A DNA stretch of 64,000 bases from Rheinheimera lutimaris (GCF_013283795.1 NZ_JABSOD010000005.1:62001-126000), one strand, 5' to 3'; positions 1 through 8,357 are shown, numbered from the stretch's first letter. The notes: generated from the letters alone by a model not told the origin. Made by a program: numbers and translations.

Positions 1-286
1 GCGGCACTTTTAAGGTGTTATCGACTTTTTCAGCGCCGCCACACATTTCATCATAAGCCGACTGGTGCACTAAATACGCTTTGTAGATGGTGCAGCGGTC
101 CAGAGCCAGCTTTACTTCATCAATGCTGTGAAACTGCTGTGGTTTGTTGTCTTCATCAACTAAAAACGCTTTGCGGCCGTCGTAGTCGGCTTCTGCCAGA
201 TAAACGCCCATTTCAAACGAGTGAATGGTGAGCTCGTTAATGCGTACATCCTGATGATTTAAATGGTTGGCTCGATGGTAAGGCAT
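1..286 (-). CDS. DUF6482-like hypothetical protein, 3' end cut by window edge
   Basis: An open frame reads leftwards from an ATG at 286 to the window edge without a stop (about 95 codons visible). A GAGGA ribosome binding site lies about seven bases upstream of the ATG. The visible protein starts MPYHRANHLNHQD and contains a block reading VYLAEADYDGRKAFLVDEDN, then QFHSIDEVKLALDRC. That arrangement resembles small DUF6482-type proteins of marine gammaproteobacteria, which have no assigned function. The family name is from memory and not certain. No signal peptide or membrane segment is visible. Confidence 0.6.
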   Translation of the reverse strand, partial: MPYHRANHLNHQDVRINELTIHSFEMGVYLAEADYDGRKAFLVDEDNKPQQFHSIDEVKLALDRCTIYKAYLVHQSAYDEMCGGAEKVDNTLKVP

Positions 287-434
287 GTTTAATCCTCATT
301 GTTGTTCAAATCCTGTACGTTGAGTCGTCTTTACCGGATCTTTATGCTGCAACAAAGTATAAGACAACCTTTACCCAGTCGTCGGCTTCATCTAGTATCG
401 GTATATATTCAGATAAACAATTGTTGAAGCTCCG

Positions 435-2078
435 ATGGACGCCAGTTTTTTTCGCTGTAAACAATTGTTGATAATTGACGACTGCTCTCCTGTTCGAGCC
501 TCTATTAAAAGCATGACACAACAACTGGGTTTTGATGCTATCCACCTGGCACGCGATGCCAACGAGGCGATCACCAAATGTTATGAAATCCCGTTCGACT
601 TTATCCTGTGTGATATTAACCTCGGTGATGGTAAAGACGGTTATCAACTGTTTGAAGTACTTAAGCATGAACGCCTGTTAAGCCCACTCTGCTGTTTTAT
701 CGTTATCAGCGCAGAAAACCAGCGCCAGATAGTACATGGCCTGATAGAGCTGCAACCGGATGATTACCTGTTAAAACCTTTTTCTGCCCCCGCATTGGAA
801 GAGCGTATAGTAAGAGCTATCAAAGGCCGCATTGGTTTGCGTAAAGTGTATTACGCCCTGTATGAGCGTGATTATGCGTTGGCACTTGAAGAGTGCGACA
901 GTGTGATTAGTCGGGATAATGAGCATAGTATTGCCGCAGCTCGCATTAAAGGTGAGTTGTTGTTAAAGCTAAAACGTTATGCAGAAGCTGAGGAATTTTA
1001 TCAGCAGCTTGCCGGACAAAAAACACTTAACTGGGCCAGATTAGGCTTATCTGTTGCTTGTTTTTACCAGGATCGCTGGGAAGATACCGAACTACAACTT
1101 GCCGATTTAACTCAGTTTGACGATACCAAAGTGGAAGCACTTGACTGGCTGGCCAGACTGTATATTAAGTATCAGCGTTATGAAAAAGCGTTTGAGACCT
1201 TGCAGCGTGCTGTGTTGTTGTCACCCAAAAACATTACCCGACAAAGAGCACTGGCTAACCTGGCATCCATCATAAGTGATAAGGCCGCATGCGTGCGCAT
1301 TTGTACCCGACTGGTAACCGAGGCACGTCATTCCAGCCACGATAATGTAGACAATTATCTAAACCAGGCTCGTGCCATTCTGGACCAGGCCTACTGCGTT
1401 AACACTCTGGACCGCGCTGTGATGCTGGGTCATGCCGAGCGATTGGTAAGCGCCTTGCCTAAACGTTTTGATATAAAAAAACATCAGCGCGAAACTGCCT
1501 TGCTAAAAACCCGTATTGTCGCAGCCCGTGGCGAACTTGCCAAAGCCCGTAAAATGATTCAGGAAGTACCGTTAAATAAAGATGAACACACAACCACTGA
1601 TTCAGCTTTGGATGCTGCCAAAGCGTATTTTGAATTGGGCGACTTATACGCCAGTCAGCATTATATAGAGCAGATGGCCGCCTTGCTTAAAGATGACGAC
1701 ATGTTGACCGAAACCCAGCGCATCATGAAAAATATCGAGCAAGAACGCCATGACGAGCTTAAAGTTAAAATCAAGCAAATTAACAATGAAGCCAGCTACG
1801 CCTACCAACAAGGGCAGTACAACCGGGCAATCGAGTTATTTGCTGAAACCTTTGATTTTATGCGTACTAACCCTACCCTGGCATTGAATATTTTACAGAC
1901 CATGAGTAAAGGCGTCACCTTAAATGAGTTCACACTGCGATACAGCCGTGCCGCCATTAAACTGTTAAGCCAAAGCGAGCTGAGTGATGACAACCGTTCT
2001 CGCTTTGGCAAATACCTAACGACCGTTTTAAACCAACACCCGCAGCTGAGACAACGCGCTAAAGACTCAGATGGTTAA
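435..2078 (+). CDS. Response regulator with CheY-like receiver and TPR-like helical C-terminus
   Basis: 547 residues. The N-terminal receiver domain (about 9-130) has the acidic pair D15/D16, the phospho-acceptor D60 in LCDIN, the switch residue S92 and the invariant lysine K114 in LLKPF. The rest (about 140-530) is all-helical with TPR-like repeats such as AEAEEFYQQL, YEKAFETLQRAVLLSP and YNRAIELFAETF. There is no DNA-binding or enzymatic output domain. Phosphorylation is therefore expected to change protein-protein contacts rather than transcription, as in other REC-TPR proteins of Alteromonadales and Vibrio. No histidine kinase gene is adjacent, so its partner is unknown. The ATG at 435 has only a weak ribosome binding site, but an earlier start would add residues before the receiver fold. 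Confidence 0.85.
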   Translation: MDASFFRCKQLLIIDDCSPVRASIKSMTQQLGFDAIHLARDANEAITKCYEIPFDFILCDINLGDGKDGYQLFEVLKHERLLSPLCCFIVISAENQRQIVHGLIELQPDDYLLKPFSAPALEERIVRAIKGRIGLRKVYYALYERDYALALEECDSVISRDNEHSIAAARIKGELLLKLKRYAEAEEFYQQLAGQKTLNWARLGLSVACFYQDRWEDTELQLADLTQFDDTKVEALDWLARLYIKYQRYEKAFETLQRAVLLSPKNITRQRALANLASIISDKAACVRICTRLVTEARHSSHDNVDNYLNQARAILDQAYCVNTLDRAVMLGHAERLVSALPKRFDIKKHQRETALLKTRIVAARGELAKARKMIQEVPLNKDEHTTTDSALDAAKAYFELGDLYASQHYIEQMAALLKDDDMLTETQRIMKNIEQERHDELKVKIKQINNEASYAYQQGQYNRAIELFAETFDFMRTNPTLALNILQTMSKGVTLNEFTLRYSRAAIKLLSQSELSDDNRSRFGKYLTTVLNQHPQLRQRAKDSDG

Positions 2079-2247
2079 GGCTGGTAAAACCCACTTAATA
2101 CAGGTAAAGCACCGAGCCAGCCGCCAAGCGGTAACTCCCCGCGCCCGGCGCGACATGCCAAGCCACTGCCAGATGGTCAGAACGAAATTCAGCACGGCGC
2201 TGCAAATAATCTGCCGCGGTGTCGTATATCAATAAAAAGTGTTTCAC
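2079..2247 (-). pseudogene. Remnant of a YciI-family protein
   Basis: On the minus strand a GTG at 2247 opens a frame reading VKHFLLIYDTAADYLQRRAE then FRSDHLAVAW, which matches the N-terminus of YciI-like proteins (about 95 residues normally). The frame ends at 2095 after 50 residues. Near 2140-2160 the family-like continuation RGELPLGG appears in another frame, so a frameshift is likely. The C-terminal half is missing, and the remnant runs into the 3' end of the response regulator gene. YciI proteins are small ferredoxin-like-fold proteins of mostly unknown activity. The assignment rests on pattern recognition only. Confidence 0.55.
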
Positions 2248-2283
2248 AACATCTTCGTTAACCGGCTGTCCCGTGCGTTTGGG

Positions 2284-2712
2284 TTATTCCGCTTTAATGG
2301 TAGCTTGCCAGTTTACTGCCTGCCATTGGCCATTTTTGCGCACAAAGGTACCGCTGTTTAAATAGCGTTTGGTATCGACGCCCGACCTGCCTACCAGCAC
2401 AAAAGCCACCACAGCAGTATCGCCGTACTGCATAATGCGCAAATCTTCACTGTTGTATACGGTGTCGATCTCTTCGGGCTTTAATATGCCGCGGCTGGTA
2501 ACACTTTGCATCAGTTCGGCTTTGCCAAAGCGGGTGCCGCCGGAGCTGGTGTAAATCAGCTCGTCGGCCCAGTATTTATTGTGGATAGCGGCATCGTTGC
2601 GGGTGGCGCCGTCTAAAAACTCACCCAGTATTGCAGTAAGTTCGGCTTTGTCGTCGGCCAGGGCCAGAGTTGGTGTTAATAACAGCGTGGCGAGCAGTAG
2701 GCTGATTTTCAT
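2284..2712 (-). CDS. Secreted SnoaL-like / DUF4440 (NTF2-fold) protein
   Basis: 142 residues. Residues 1-19 (MKISLLLATLLLTPTLALA) form a clear Sec signal peptide with probable cleavage before DDKAE, so the protein is periplasmic. The mature part looks like a DUF4440/SnoaL NTF2-fold domain: an N-terminal helix (AELTAILGEFLDGATRND), then W-containing strands and the ending RKNGQWQAVNWQATI, typical of the family. The exact ligand or reaction is unknown. The start is supported by AGGGAA seven bases upstream. The decayed YciI remnant lies immediately downstream on the same strand, suggesting a former two-gene unit. Confidence 0.75.
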   Translation of the reverse strand: MKISLLLATLLLTPTLALADDKAELTAILGEFLDGATRNDAAIHNKYWADELIYTSSGGTRFGKAELMQSVTSRGILKPEEIDTVYNSEDLRIMQYGDTAVVAFVLVGRSGVDTKRYLNSGTFVRKNGQWQAVNWQATIKAE

Positions 2713-2770
2713 AGTGGGTTCCCTGTTATGTACTCAGTTTTTATCAGTTAAACTACCACACAATAAAGCG

Positions 2771-3061
2771 TTAAGGTAACCAGGGCTGCAAATCCTGCGA
2801 GCCAAGTATTGCCATAATATCTACCGTATTACCGTCGATGCGATAATAAATACTGTCAACACCACAGAGGCAACGCCGATAACCGGGCCGGATATGATCT
2901 ACTTATTGGTATAAAAGCGGATTTTTAGCAATTTGCTCAAACATGCTGAAAAAAGTATAAAAGTAACTATCGGCCTGCTGCTGGCCAAAGTGCTGTACGC
3001 CATAATAGTAAATGCGCCGCAAATCTTCTTTCGCCAGATTAGACAGCCGCACTTTATACAT
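2771..3061 (-). pseudogene. ParE/RelE-superfamily toxin with in-frame stop codon
   Basis: The frame starts with an ATG at 3061, inside the last eight bases of the antitoxin gene, and reads MYKVRLSNLAKEDLRRIYYY to codon 52. Codon 53 is TAA (2903-2905). The same frame then continues as VDHIRPGYRRCLCGVD, SIYYRIDGNTVDIMAILGSQD to a stop at 2771-2773. Together these two halves form a complete ParE-like fold of about 96 residues, normally a gyrase-poisoning or ribosome-dependent toxin. A single substitution therefore appears to have truncated it just before the conserved GYRR block. Sequencing error cannot be excluded. Alternatively the truncated protein could still bind the antitoxin. Confidence 0.75.
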
Positions 3062-3290
3062 GCTTAGCTAAACCTTGCTTAAACTCCTGTAACATATCTT
3101 CTGCACTTTGGCTGATAAAACCGCTTTGCTCAGCTAAAGCCAACCTCTGGTTAATTGCCTCTGCGCGACGGGCATTACGGATAAGCTCGTTAATCAGCTC
3201 GCTTTTGCTGCTGTACTCAGCGCCTTCACTCACTTGTTTCTGCAGCCATTCATCATTTGGCTGACTCAGGGTAATGCTCTGACGGGTCAT
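3054..3290 (-). CDS. parD: ParD-like ribbon-helix-helix antitoxin
   Basis: 78 residues from the ATG at 3290. A GTG nine bases earlier is possible, but AAAGGTG lies five to six bases before this ATG and overlaps the GTG, so the ATG is preferred. MTRQSITLSQPNDEWLQKQV is a typical ParD/CopG-type ribbon-helix-helix N-terminus, followed by YSSKSELINELIRNARRAEA. The C-terminal half (about 45-78) would wrap the toxin. The gene overlaps the toxin start by eight bases, the usual coupling in parDE-type modules. The antitoxin is intact although its toxin partner is broken. Such pairs are normally autorepressed through the antitoxin. Confidence 0.8.
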   Translation of the reverse strand: MTRQSITLSQPNDEWLQKQVSEGAEYSSKSELINELIRNARRAEAINQRLALAEQSGFISQSAEDMLQEFKQGLAKHV

Positions 3291-3382
3291 AACGTTCACC
3301 TTTGCATTTGGTGCATAACTGCATCAAAAATACACCACGACTAACCGGTGTGCAATTTTTTAAGTGCGGTCATATAAAACGG

Positions 3383-3411
3383 TTGACCTTAAGCTAGGTT
3401 GAGCTTTTACA
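3383..3411 (+). promoter_or_regulatory. Possible sigma-70 promoter for the EamA exporter
   Basis: A TTGACC hexamer at 3383-3388 is followed after 17 bases by TTTACA at 3406-3411. The -35 box is good (5 of 6) but the -10 box is poor (3 of 6). It lies about 70 bases upstream of the exporter start in the only intergenic space available. Confidence 0.3.
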
Positions 3412-3477
3412 GTGCCTGTGGTTTGCAACAAGCGCTTAGCTTAGTGCTTTTTAATCCGCTTATTTCAGGAGTTTTCA

Positions 3478-4383
3478 ATGAGTTCAGCCGCACCGCCAGC
3501 CCGCTGGTTTGATATTTTTTTAACCGCAGCAGCACCTTTAATTTGGGGCAGCACTTATCTGGTTACCACGGAGTTTCTGCCGCCCAATGTACCGTTACTG
3601 TCGGCAGTGCTTCGCACCTTACCGGTGGGGCTGTTAATGCTACTGTGCCTGCGCCAGCTACCGGCTAAAGGCTGGTGGGGCAAAATCTCTCTGCTGGGTA
3701 TGCTGAACATTGGTATTTTTCAGGCACTGCTGTTTGTGGCAGCTTATCGTTTACCCGGTGGCGTGGCGGCTACTGTAGGTGCTATTCAGCCATTGGTAGT
3801 GGTATTACTGGGTTGGGCGGTACTAAAGGCCAGAACCGGCATGCTAAGCTGGATTGCCGCGCTGTGTGGTTTAACCGGTGTGGCCATGTTGGTATTAGGG
3901 CCAGCCGCGAAACTGGACTTTATCGGTGTAGCGGCCGCTGCTACAGGCGCCTTTGCCATGGCTTGTGGCACCTTGCTGACCAAAAAATGGCTACCACCGG
4001 CCAGCGCCATGGTATTAACCAGTTGGCAGCTCACAGCCGGCGGCCTGTTTTTACTGCCACTGGCCTTGCTGTTTGAACCCTTACCGGCACATCTTAGCCT
4101 GACAAACATTTTCGGTTATATCTGGCTGGGCTTAATTGGCACCGGCTTAACCTATGTGTTTTGGCTGCGCGGTGTAATGAAGATGCCGGCAACAGCCGTA
4201 ACCACCCTTAGCCTGCTTAGCCCGCTAAGTGCTACCGTACTGGGCGCACTGGTGCTGCAACAAAAGCTGACATTACTGCAAAGTGCCGGTATGGTGCTGG
4301 TACTGCTTGGAGTGTGGCTGGGGCAGCGCACCAGCGTTGTAGTACCACCCTCTGCTCAAGCAAAGCTTAAAGTTAGCAACTGA
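3478..4383 (+). CDS. EamA-family DMT exporter (ten transmembrane helices)
   Basis: 301 residues, very hydrophobic, with about ten membrane helices arranged as two EamA halves (about 12-140 and 150-285). The first half has the usual PLIWGSTYLVTTEFLP start and the second has TLLTKKW and WLGLIGTGLTYVFWLRG. Family members (YddG, RhtA, PecM type) export amino acids, metabolites or dyes through the inner membrane; the substrate here cannot be told. A good ribosome binding site (AGGAG) lies seven bases upstream. The gene stands alone and ends at a hairpin shared with the convergent ivd operon. Confidence 0.85.
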   Translation: MSSAAPPARWFDIFLTAAAPLIWGSTYLVTTEFLPPNVPLLSAVLRTLPVGLLMLLCLRQLPAKGWWGKISLLGMLNIGIFQALLFVAAYRLPGGVAATVGAIQPLVVVLLGWAVLKARTGMLSWIAALCGLTGVAMLVLGPAAKLDFIGVAAAATGAFAMACGTLLTKKWLPPASAMVLTSWQLTAGGLFLLPLALLFEPLPAHLSLTNIFGYIWLGLIGTGLTYVFWLRGVMKMPATAVTTLSLLSPLSATVLGALVLQQKLTLLQSAGMVLVLLGVWLGQRTSVVVPPSAQAKLKVSN

Positions 4384-4391
4384 GTATTAAA

Positions 4392-4411
4392 AAAGGCGCC
4401 GTGGCGCCTTT
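4392..4411. terminator. Bidirectional terminator between EamA gene and ivd operon
   Basis: The inverted repeat AAAGGCGC-CGTG-GCGCCTTT lies between two convergent genes, with an A-run on the left and T-residues on the right. It can therefore act on both strands. It begins nine bases after the exporter stop codon. Confidence 0.75.
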
Positions 4412-4432
4412 CCATTACGATACGAACGCAGC

Positions 4433-5191
4433 TTACATGCTAATGCCGCCGTCGATTTCTACTACCCGGCCGGTGAAAAAGTCGTTTTCAAAAATGTATT
4501 TGGCGGTATGGGCAATTTCGCTGGCTTCGCCTAAGCGCCCTACCGGTTTCATTTTCACTAAACGGTCACGGGCTTCCGGTTTCATCGCATCGGTCATGGC
4601 GGTGCGAATCACACCCGGTGCTATAGCGCCGACACGAATACCAAAACGGCCCAGCTCACGCGCCCAGGTTACGGTCATCGCCACCACGCCGGCTTTAGAG
4701 CCGGCGTAGTTGGTTTGGCCCATATTGCCGCCGCGGGCGACGCTGGACATATTAATGATCACGCCTTTGGTACCGCGTTTTACCATCACTGCCGCAGCTT
4801 CGCGGCCGCAGAGAAACACGCCGGTCAGGTTTACGTCGATAACCGACTGGAACTGCGCCAATGACATCTTGCTTTGCAGCTCGCCGTCTTTGTATTTCAA
4901 CAGCAAACCATCACGTAAAATGCCAGCGTTGTTAATCAGGCCGTCAATGCCGTTAAAATCACTGTCGATTTGCATGAAGGTAGCCTCTACCTGTGCTTCA
5001 TCGGCTACGTTAGCAATGTAAGTTTGCACTGTGGTTGTAGCGCCCAGCTCTGCTTTGGCTGCAGCTAACTGATCGGTATTCATATCAATTAATGCCAGTT
5101 TGGCGCCTTCATTCGCACACATGCGGGCCATCTCCAGGCCTAAGCCTTGTGCGCCGCCAGTGATAACGATGGTTTTGTTTTGCAGGTTCAT
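4433..5191 (-). CDS. ivdG: Short-chain dehydrogenase, likely 2-methyl-3-hydroxybutyryl-CoA dehydrogenase
   Basis: 252 residues. The SDR cofactor motif TGGAQGLG is at 11-18, an acidic D36 after the second strand suggests NAD(H), NNAG is at 87-90, and the catalytic residues are S149/S150, Y162 and K166 in YAGSK. As the last gene of the ivd operon it is placed as the dehydrogenase acting on 2-methyl-3-hydroxybutyryl-CoA in isoleucine breakdown, as for IvdG of Shewanella; a FabG-like 3-oxoacyl reductase is the alternative. The start at 5191 is preferred because GGAGA lies seven bases upstream. A longer reading from 5275 would translate the 59-base repeat and lacks a ribosome binding site. Confidence 0.85.
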   Translation of the reverse strand: MNLQNKTIVITGGAQGLGLEMARMCANEGAKLALIDMNTDQLAAAKAELGATTTVQTYIANVADEAQVEATFMQIDSDFNGIDGLINNAGILRDGLLLKYKDGELQSKMSLAQFQSVIDVNLTGVFLCGREAAAVMVKRGTKGVIINMSSVARGGNMGQTNYAGSKAGVVAMTVTWARELGRFGIRVGAIAPGVIRTAMTDAMKPEARDRLVKMKPVGRLGEASEIAHTAKYIFENDFFTGRVVEIDGGISM

Positions 5192-5234
5192 CTGACTTTC
5201 TCCGTAATCGCCTGCGCTACGAACATTTTTGCTG

Positions 5235-5293
5235 CGACACGCCACAAGCCTTCCCTGGGGCTCGACTCCGGCCATCCATGGCCTCCAACGGTC
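5235..5293 (-). repeat. 59-base intergenic element, copy A
   Basis: First of five copies of a 59-base element running from GACCGTTGG to GGCGTGTCG (read on the minus strand here). Its core is the inverted repeat GGCCAT-GG-ATGGCC, followed by CGAGCCCC. This copy has several substitutions in its distal third compared with copies C to E. It lies in the 344-base mmsB-ivdG gap, co-oriented with transcription, and is preceded by an 88-base-type hairpin element (5406-5492). Confidence 0.9.
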
Positions 5294-5405
5294 TTGAGCA
5301 AAAAGTATCTTCGCGCAGGCTTATCATCTTGTTTGGAACGGAGCTCATCACTCCGCTCTATTAAATACTTTTAAGGTTCCGGTTAGCACTAAGGCTGACA
5401 CGGAT

Positions 5406-5492
5406 GTACTTTTTTGGCAGACCGTGTTTTTCATGGATGAAAAACAGGAGCCTACAGGGACGTATCTACGGCGTGTCTGACAAAAAATGTAC
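5406..5492 (-). repeat. 87-base covarying hairpin element, copy A
   Basis: Read on the minus strand, the element runs GTAC...CAGAC, ACACGCCGT, a conserved CGTCCCTGTAGGCTC block, then an apical hairpin GTTTTTCAT-CC-ATGAAAAAC, and ends GTCTG...GTAC. The outer arms (poly-T plus CAGAC against GTCTG plus poly-A) differ in sequence from the copies at 16648 and 20660, yet each copy remains self-complementary. The rest of the 5192-5535 gap holds no gene that I can support. Confidence 0.85.
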
Positions 5493-5535
5493 GCAGTGGC
5501 AGTCGCTCTATCCAACTGCCACCATAAAGCTCAAG

Positions 5536-6429
5536 CTAACCTGCTTTCTTTTCAAACAGTTTAAAAATACTGGAAAAATCCAGTTTGCCATTACCGGCCC
5601 GCTGGTGCGCCACGTACAAGCTACGTGCCAGTGCGCCCATCGGGGTGCTGCTGTTACTTTGCATTGCCGCCTCCAGCGCCAGACCTAAATCTTTCGCCAT
5701 TAAATCGACCATAAAACCGCCCTGATAACCGTTGCTGGATGGCACAGTGGGCATCACATCCGGGCAGGGGTTATACAGCTCTAAGGTCCAGTTGCGACCG
5801 GAGCTTTTCAGCATAATGTCTGACAGCACTTTCGGATCCAGGCCGTTATCCACACCCATTTGCAGCGCTTCTGAGGTGCCGACCATTAAAATACTCAGCA
5901 GCATATTGTTGCAAATTTTTGCAACTTGGCCGGCGCCAACATCACCTGCGTGAAACAGGTTTTTACCCATATTGCCAAGCACGGTGTTCGCACGCTCAAA
6001 GTGCGCCGCATCGCCGCCGACAATAAAGGTTAAGGTACCGGCTTTGGCACCACCAACGCCACCGGACACCGGTGCGTCGATAAAGGCGATACCTTGTGCC
6101 GCCAAGCCAGCGCCAACTTTCCGCGCGCTGTCGGCATCAATGGTTGAACAGTCAATCACCAGCGCATCTTTGCTGATATTAGCTGCCACACCCTGCTCGC
6201 CCAGATACAAACCCAGTACATGCTTACCCGCCGGCAGCATAGAAATAACAAACTCAGCGCCTGTTACCGCCTCTAAAGCTGTGGCGGCAACCACAGCGCC
6301 TTCGGCTTTTACCTGTGTCAGTGCCGCTGCCGATAAATCAAACGCCGTAACGGCGTGGCCGGCTTTCACCAGATTGATGGCCATAGGGCCACCCATATTG
6401 CCTAAGCCTATAAATGCAACCTTCGCCAT
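5536..6429 (-). CDS. mmsB: 3-hydroxyisobutyrate dehydrogenase
   Basis: 297 residues. It oxidises 3-hydroxyisobutyrate to methylmalonate semialdehyde with NAD+ in valine breakdown. Seen: the nucleotide motif GLGNMG at 8-13, D31 at the end of the second strand (NAD preference), the substrate motif DAPVSGG at 118-124, and the catalytic lysine K171 with N174/N175 in GQVAKICNN. Length and motifs are standard for the beta-hydroxyacid dehydrogenase family. It starts 12 bases after the hydrolase stop in the ivd operon, next to the enzyme that makes its substrate, which supports the assignment over a paralogous GarR/GlxR function. Confidence 0.92.
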   Translation of the reverse strand: MAKVAFIGLGNMGGPMAINLVKAGHAVTAFDLSAAALTQVKAEGAVVAATALEAVTGAEFVISMLPAGKHVLGLYLGEQGVAANISKDALVIDCSTIDADSARKVGAGLAAQGIAFIDAPVSGGVGGAKAGTLTFIVGGDAAHFERANTVLGNMGKNLFHAGDVGAGQVAKICNNMLLSILMVGTSEALQMGVDNGLDPKVLSDIMLKSSGRNWTLELYNPCPDVMPTVPSSNGYQGGFMVDLMAKDLGLALEAAMQSNSSTPMGALARSLYVAHQRAGNGKLDFSSIFKLFEKKAG

Positions 6430-6441
6430 ATTTGCTCCTAA

Positions 6442-7584
6442 TCAGTTATCCGGTTGACCCAGTTCGCGCAGCGGATGCTCGTTGGCACTCCACGGTGAGC
6501 GGAACAGCTCGTCAATCACGCTTTGCGGCACATCGCTTACGGTTTTATATTGCCACTTCGGCTGTAAATCTTTGTCCATTAACAAAGCGCGTACGCCTTC
6601 GGTAAATTCACCCAGCTTACCGCACTGCACACTTAAACCCAGCTCTAAGCGAAAGCTGTCAGCCAGAATTTTGCTCTGGCCCAGCTTTAGCAGCTCAAAC
6701 ACGATATGCGCCGTGATCGGGCTACCATAGGCCAGCGATTCTTTGGCTTTTTGCAGCCATTTGTCTTCACCGGCCATAGTATTAATTGCAGCGATCACGT
6801 TTTGCAGATTGTCGTGTTTGGCGAGCTTTTCAATTTCGCCCTGATGCGGCCGGATATTACTCAGCGGCATTTGGGTACGGCACTGATCTTCCTCGCTACG
6901 CAGCAGATCGCTGAGTTTTTGGTGATTCAGCGCTACTGTATCGCCCCACTTCACTGTCAGCAGCTTTTCCACCAGCGCGGCTTTGCGTTCATGCAATAAG
7001 AAATTATCGGCCAGGCCAATAAACTTAGCATCGGCAGCGTTAATAGAGGCGCCGGTTAAGCCTAAAAACAGGCCACAACCCGCTGGCATACGGTTTAAAA
7101 ACCAGCTGGCACCGACATCCGGATACAAGCCAATCGCCATTTCCGGCATCGCTATACGGCTGGTGGTGGTAACCACCCGATGCGACGCACCGGCCATTAA
7201 GCCGAGGCCGCCACCCATTACTATGCCATTGCCCCACACCAGCACCGGCTTGCCAAAGGTGTGGATTAAATAATCCAGTGTGTATTCTTTAGTGAAAAAG
7301 TCTTCAACATAAGGCGCATAGGCACCGGGTTTATCCAGCATGGCTTTATATAAGTCGCGGATATCGCCACCGGCACAAAAGGCTTTATCGCCCGCGCCCT
7401 GCAGCAATACCATACTGATGCTGCTATCAGCCTGCCAGGCTAGTAGTTGTGGTAATAACGACTCTACCATCGGCAAGCTAAGCGCATTTAACGACTTTTC
7501 TGAGTTAAGTGTGGCCACGCCAATCTTTTTGCCGTTTTGTGCTGCCAGTTCCTGATACAGCACCACCTCATTAACGCCGCTCAT
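6442..7584 (-). CDS. ivdE: 3-hydroxyisobutyryl-CoA hydrolase
   Basis: 380 residues, longer than a plain enoyl-CoA hydratase and typical of the HIBYL-CoA hydrolase branch of the crotonase superfamily. Oxyanion-hole segments are FCAGGDIRDLY (69-79) and NGIVMGGGLGLM (119-130). The probable catalytic acids are E148 and D156 in MPEMAIGLYPDVG. The enzyme releases free 3-hydroxyisobutyrate from its CoA ester in the valine pathway. Its start codon overlaps the stop of the upstream hydratase by one base (TGATG), indicating translational coupling, and mmsB follows 12 bases later. Confidence 0.92.
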   Translation of the reverse strand: MSGVNEVVLYQELAAQNGKKIGVATLNSEKSLNALSLPMVESLLPQLLAWQADSSISMVLLQGAGDKAFCAGGDIRDLYKAMLDKPGAYAPYVEDFFTKEYTLDYLIHTFGKPVLVWGNGIVMGGGLGLMAGASHRVVTTTSRIAMPEMAIGLYPDVGASWFLNRMPAGCGLFLGLTGASINAADAKFIGLADNFLLHERKAALVEKLLTVKWGDTVALNHQKLSDLLRSEEDQCRTQMPLSNIRPHQGEIEKLAKHDNLQNVIAAINTMAGEDKWLQKAKESLAYGSPITAHIVFELLKLGQSKILADSFRLELGLSVQCGKLGEFTEGVRALLMDKDLQPKWQYKTVSDVPQSVIDELFRSPWSANEHPLRELGQPDN

Positions 7585-8357
7585 CAGCCGTTCACCCAGT
7601 TGGCTTTACGTTTTTCTAAAAATGCCTGCACGCCTTCTACCTGATCTTTGGTGTCGAACAAGCCGACAAACAGCTCGCGCTCCAGTGGTAAGGCACTTTG
7701 AATGCTGCCGCTGCGACCTTGTTGAATTAGCTTTTTACAGGCCGTAACCGACGAAGGGCTTTGCTCAGCCGCTTTATCGGCCAGCACCAGTGCCGTTTCC
7801 AGCGCCATACCGGTGGCTACCACTTCTTCTACCAGGCCAATTTGCAGCGCCTTTTCAGCGCCGATACGCTCGCCGCATAAAATCATCCGTTTCGCCCAAC
7901 CTTCACCCACTAACCAGGCCAGGTTTTGCGTGCCACCAGCACAAGGCAACAAGCCAACCTTAGCTTCCGGCAGGGCCATTTGTGCTTGTTGCTCGGCAAT
8001 GCGGATATCACAGGCCAGCGCCACTTCTAAGCCGCCGCCCATTGCATAGCCGTTAATGGCGGCAATAGATACGCCACTAAAGTTGCTCAGCGTTTCAAAG
8101 GCTTCGCCGAAAATGCGCGCCATGTCGCTGGCCACGGCTTTATCGCCATCGGCAAACAGCTTTAAATCGGCGCCGGCAGAGAAAAATTTATCGCCCTCAC
8201 CGGTGATCACCAGCGCATAGATATTTTTGTCTTCATCGAGGCTTTTTACTGCGTTACGCAATTGCGTCAAGGTTTCACGCGTCCAGGTATTGGCCGGCGG
8301 GTTAGACATGGTAATAAGCGCCGTGTGGCCGCGTTTTTCGAGTTTTAGTTGAGCCAT
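7584..8357 (-). CDS. ivdD: Enoyl-CoA hydratase of valine/isoleucine breakdown
   Basis: 257 residues from the ATG at 8357, which has AGGAGAG five to six bases upstream. A reading from 8417 would add 20 residues partly encoded by upstream intergenic sequence and is rejected. Both catalytic glutamates of crotonases are present: E111 in GGGLEVALACD and E131 in LPEAKVGLLPCAGG. The first oxyanion segment FSAGADLKLF is at 59-68. It should hydrate methacrylyl-CoA and tiglyl-CoA between the acyl-CoA dehydrogenase and the hydrolase of this operon. Confidence 0.9.
   Translation of the reverse strand: MAQLKLEKRGHTALITMSNPPANTWTRETLTQLRNAVKSLDEDKNIYALVITGEGDKFFSAGADLKLFADGDKAVASDMARIFGEAFETLSNFSGVSIAAINGYAMGGGLEVALACDIRIAEQQAQMALPEAKVGLLPCAGGTQNLAWLVGEGWAKRMILCGERIGAEKALQIGLVEEVVATGMALETALVLADKAAEQSPSSVTACKKLIQQGRSGSIQSALPLERELFVGLFDTKDQVEGVQAFLEKRKANWVNG

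Noticed and set aside
5192-5275. N-terminal extension of ivdG
   Set aside because: It translates the 59-base repeat and has no ribosome binding site; the ATG at 5191 has one and starts at the normal SDR N-terminus.
6482-7555. Plus-strand open frames opposite ivdE and ivdD
   Set aside because: Long antisense frames are expected in this codon usage; no ribosome binding sites and no protein family resemblance.
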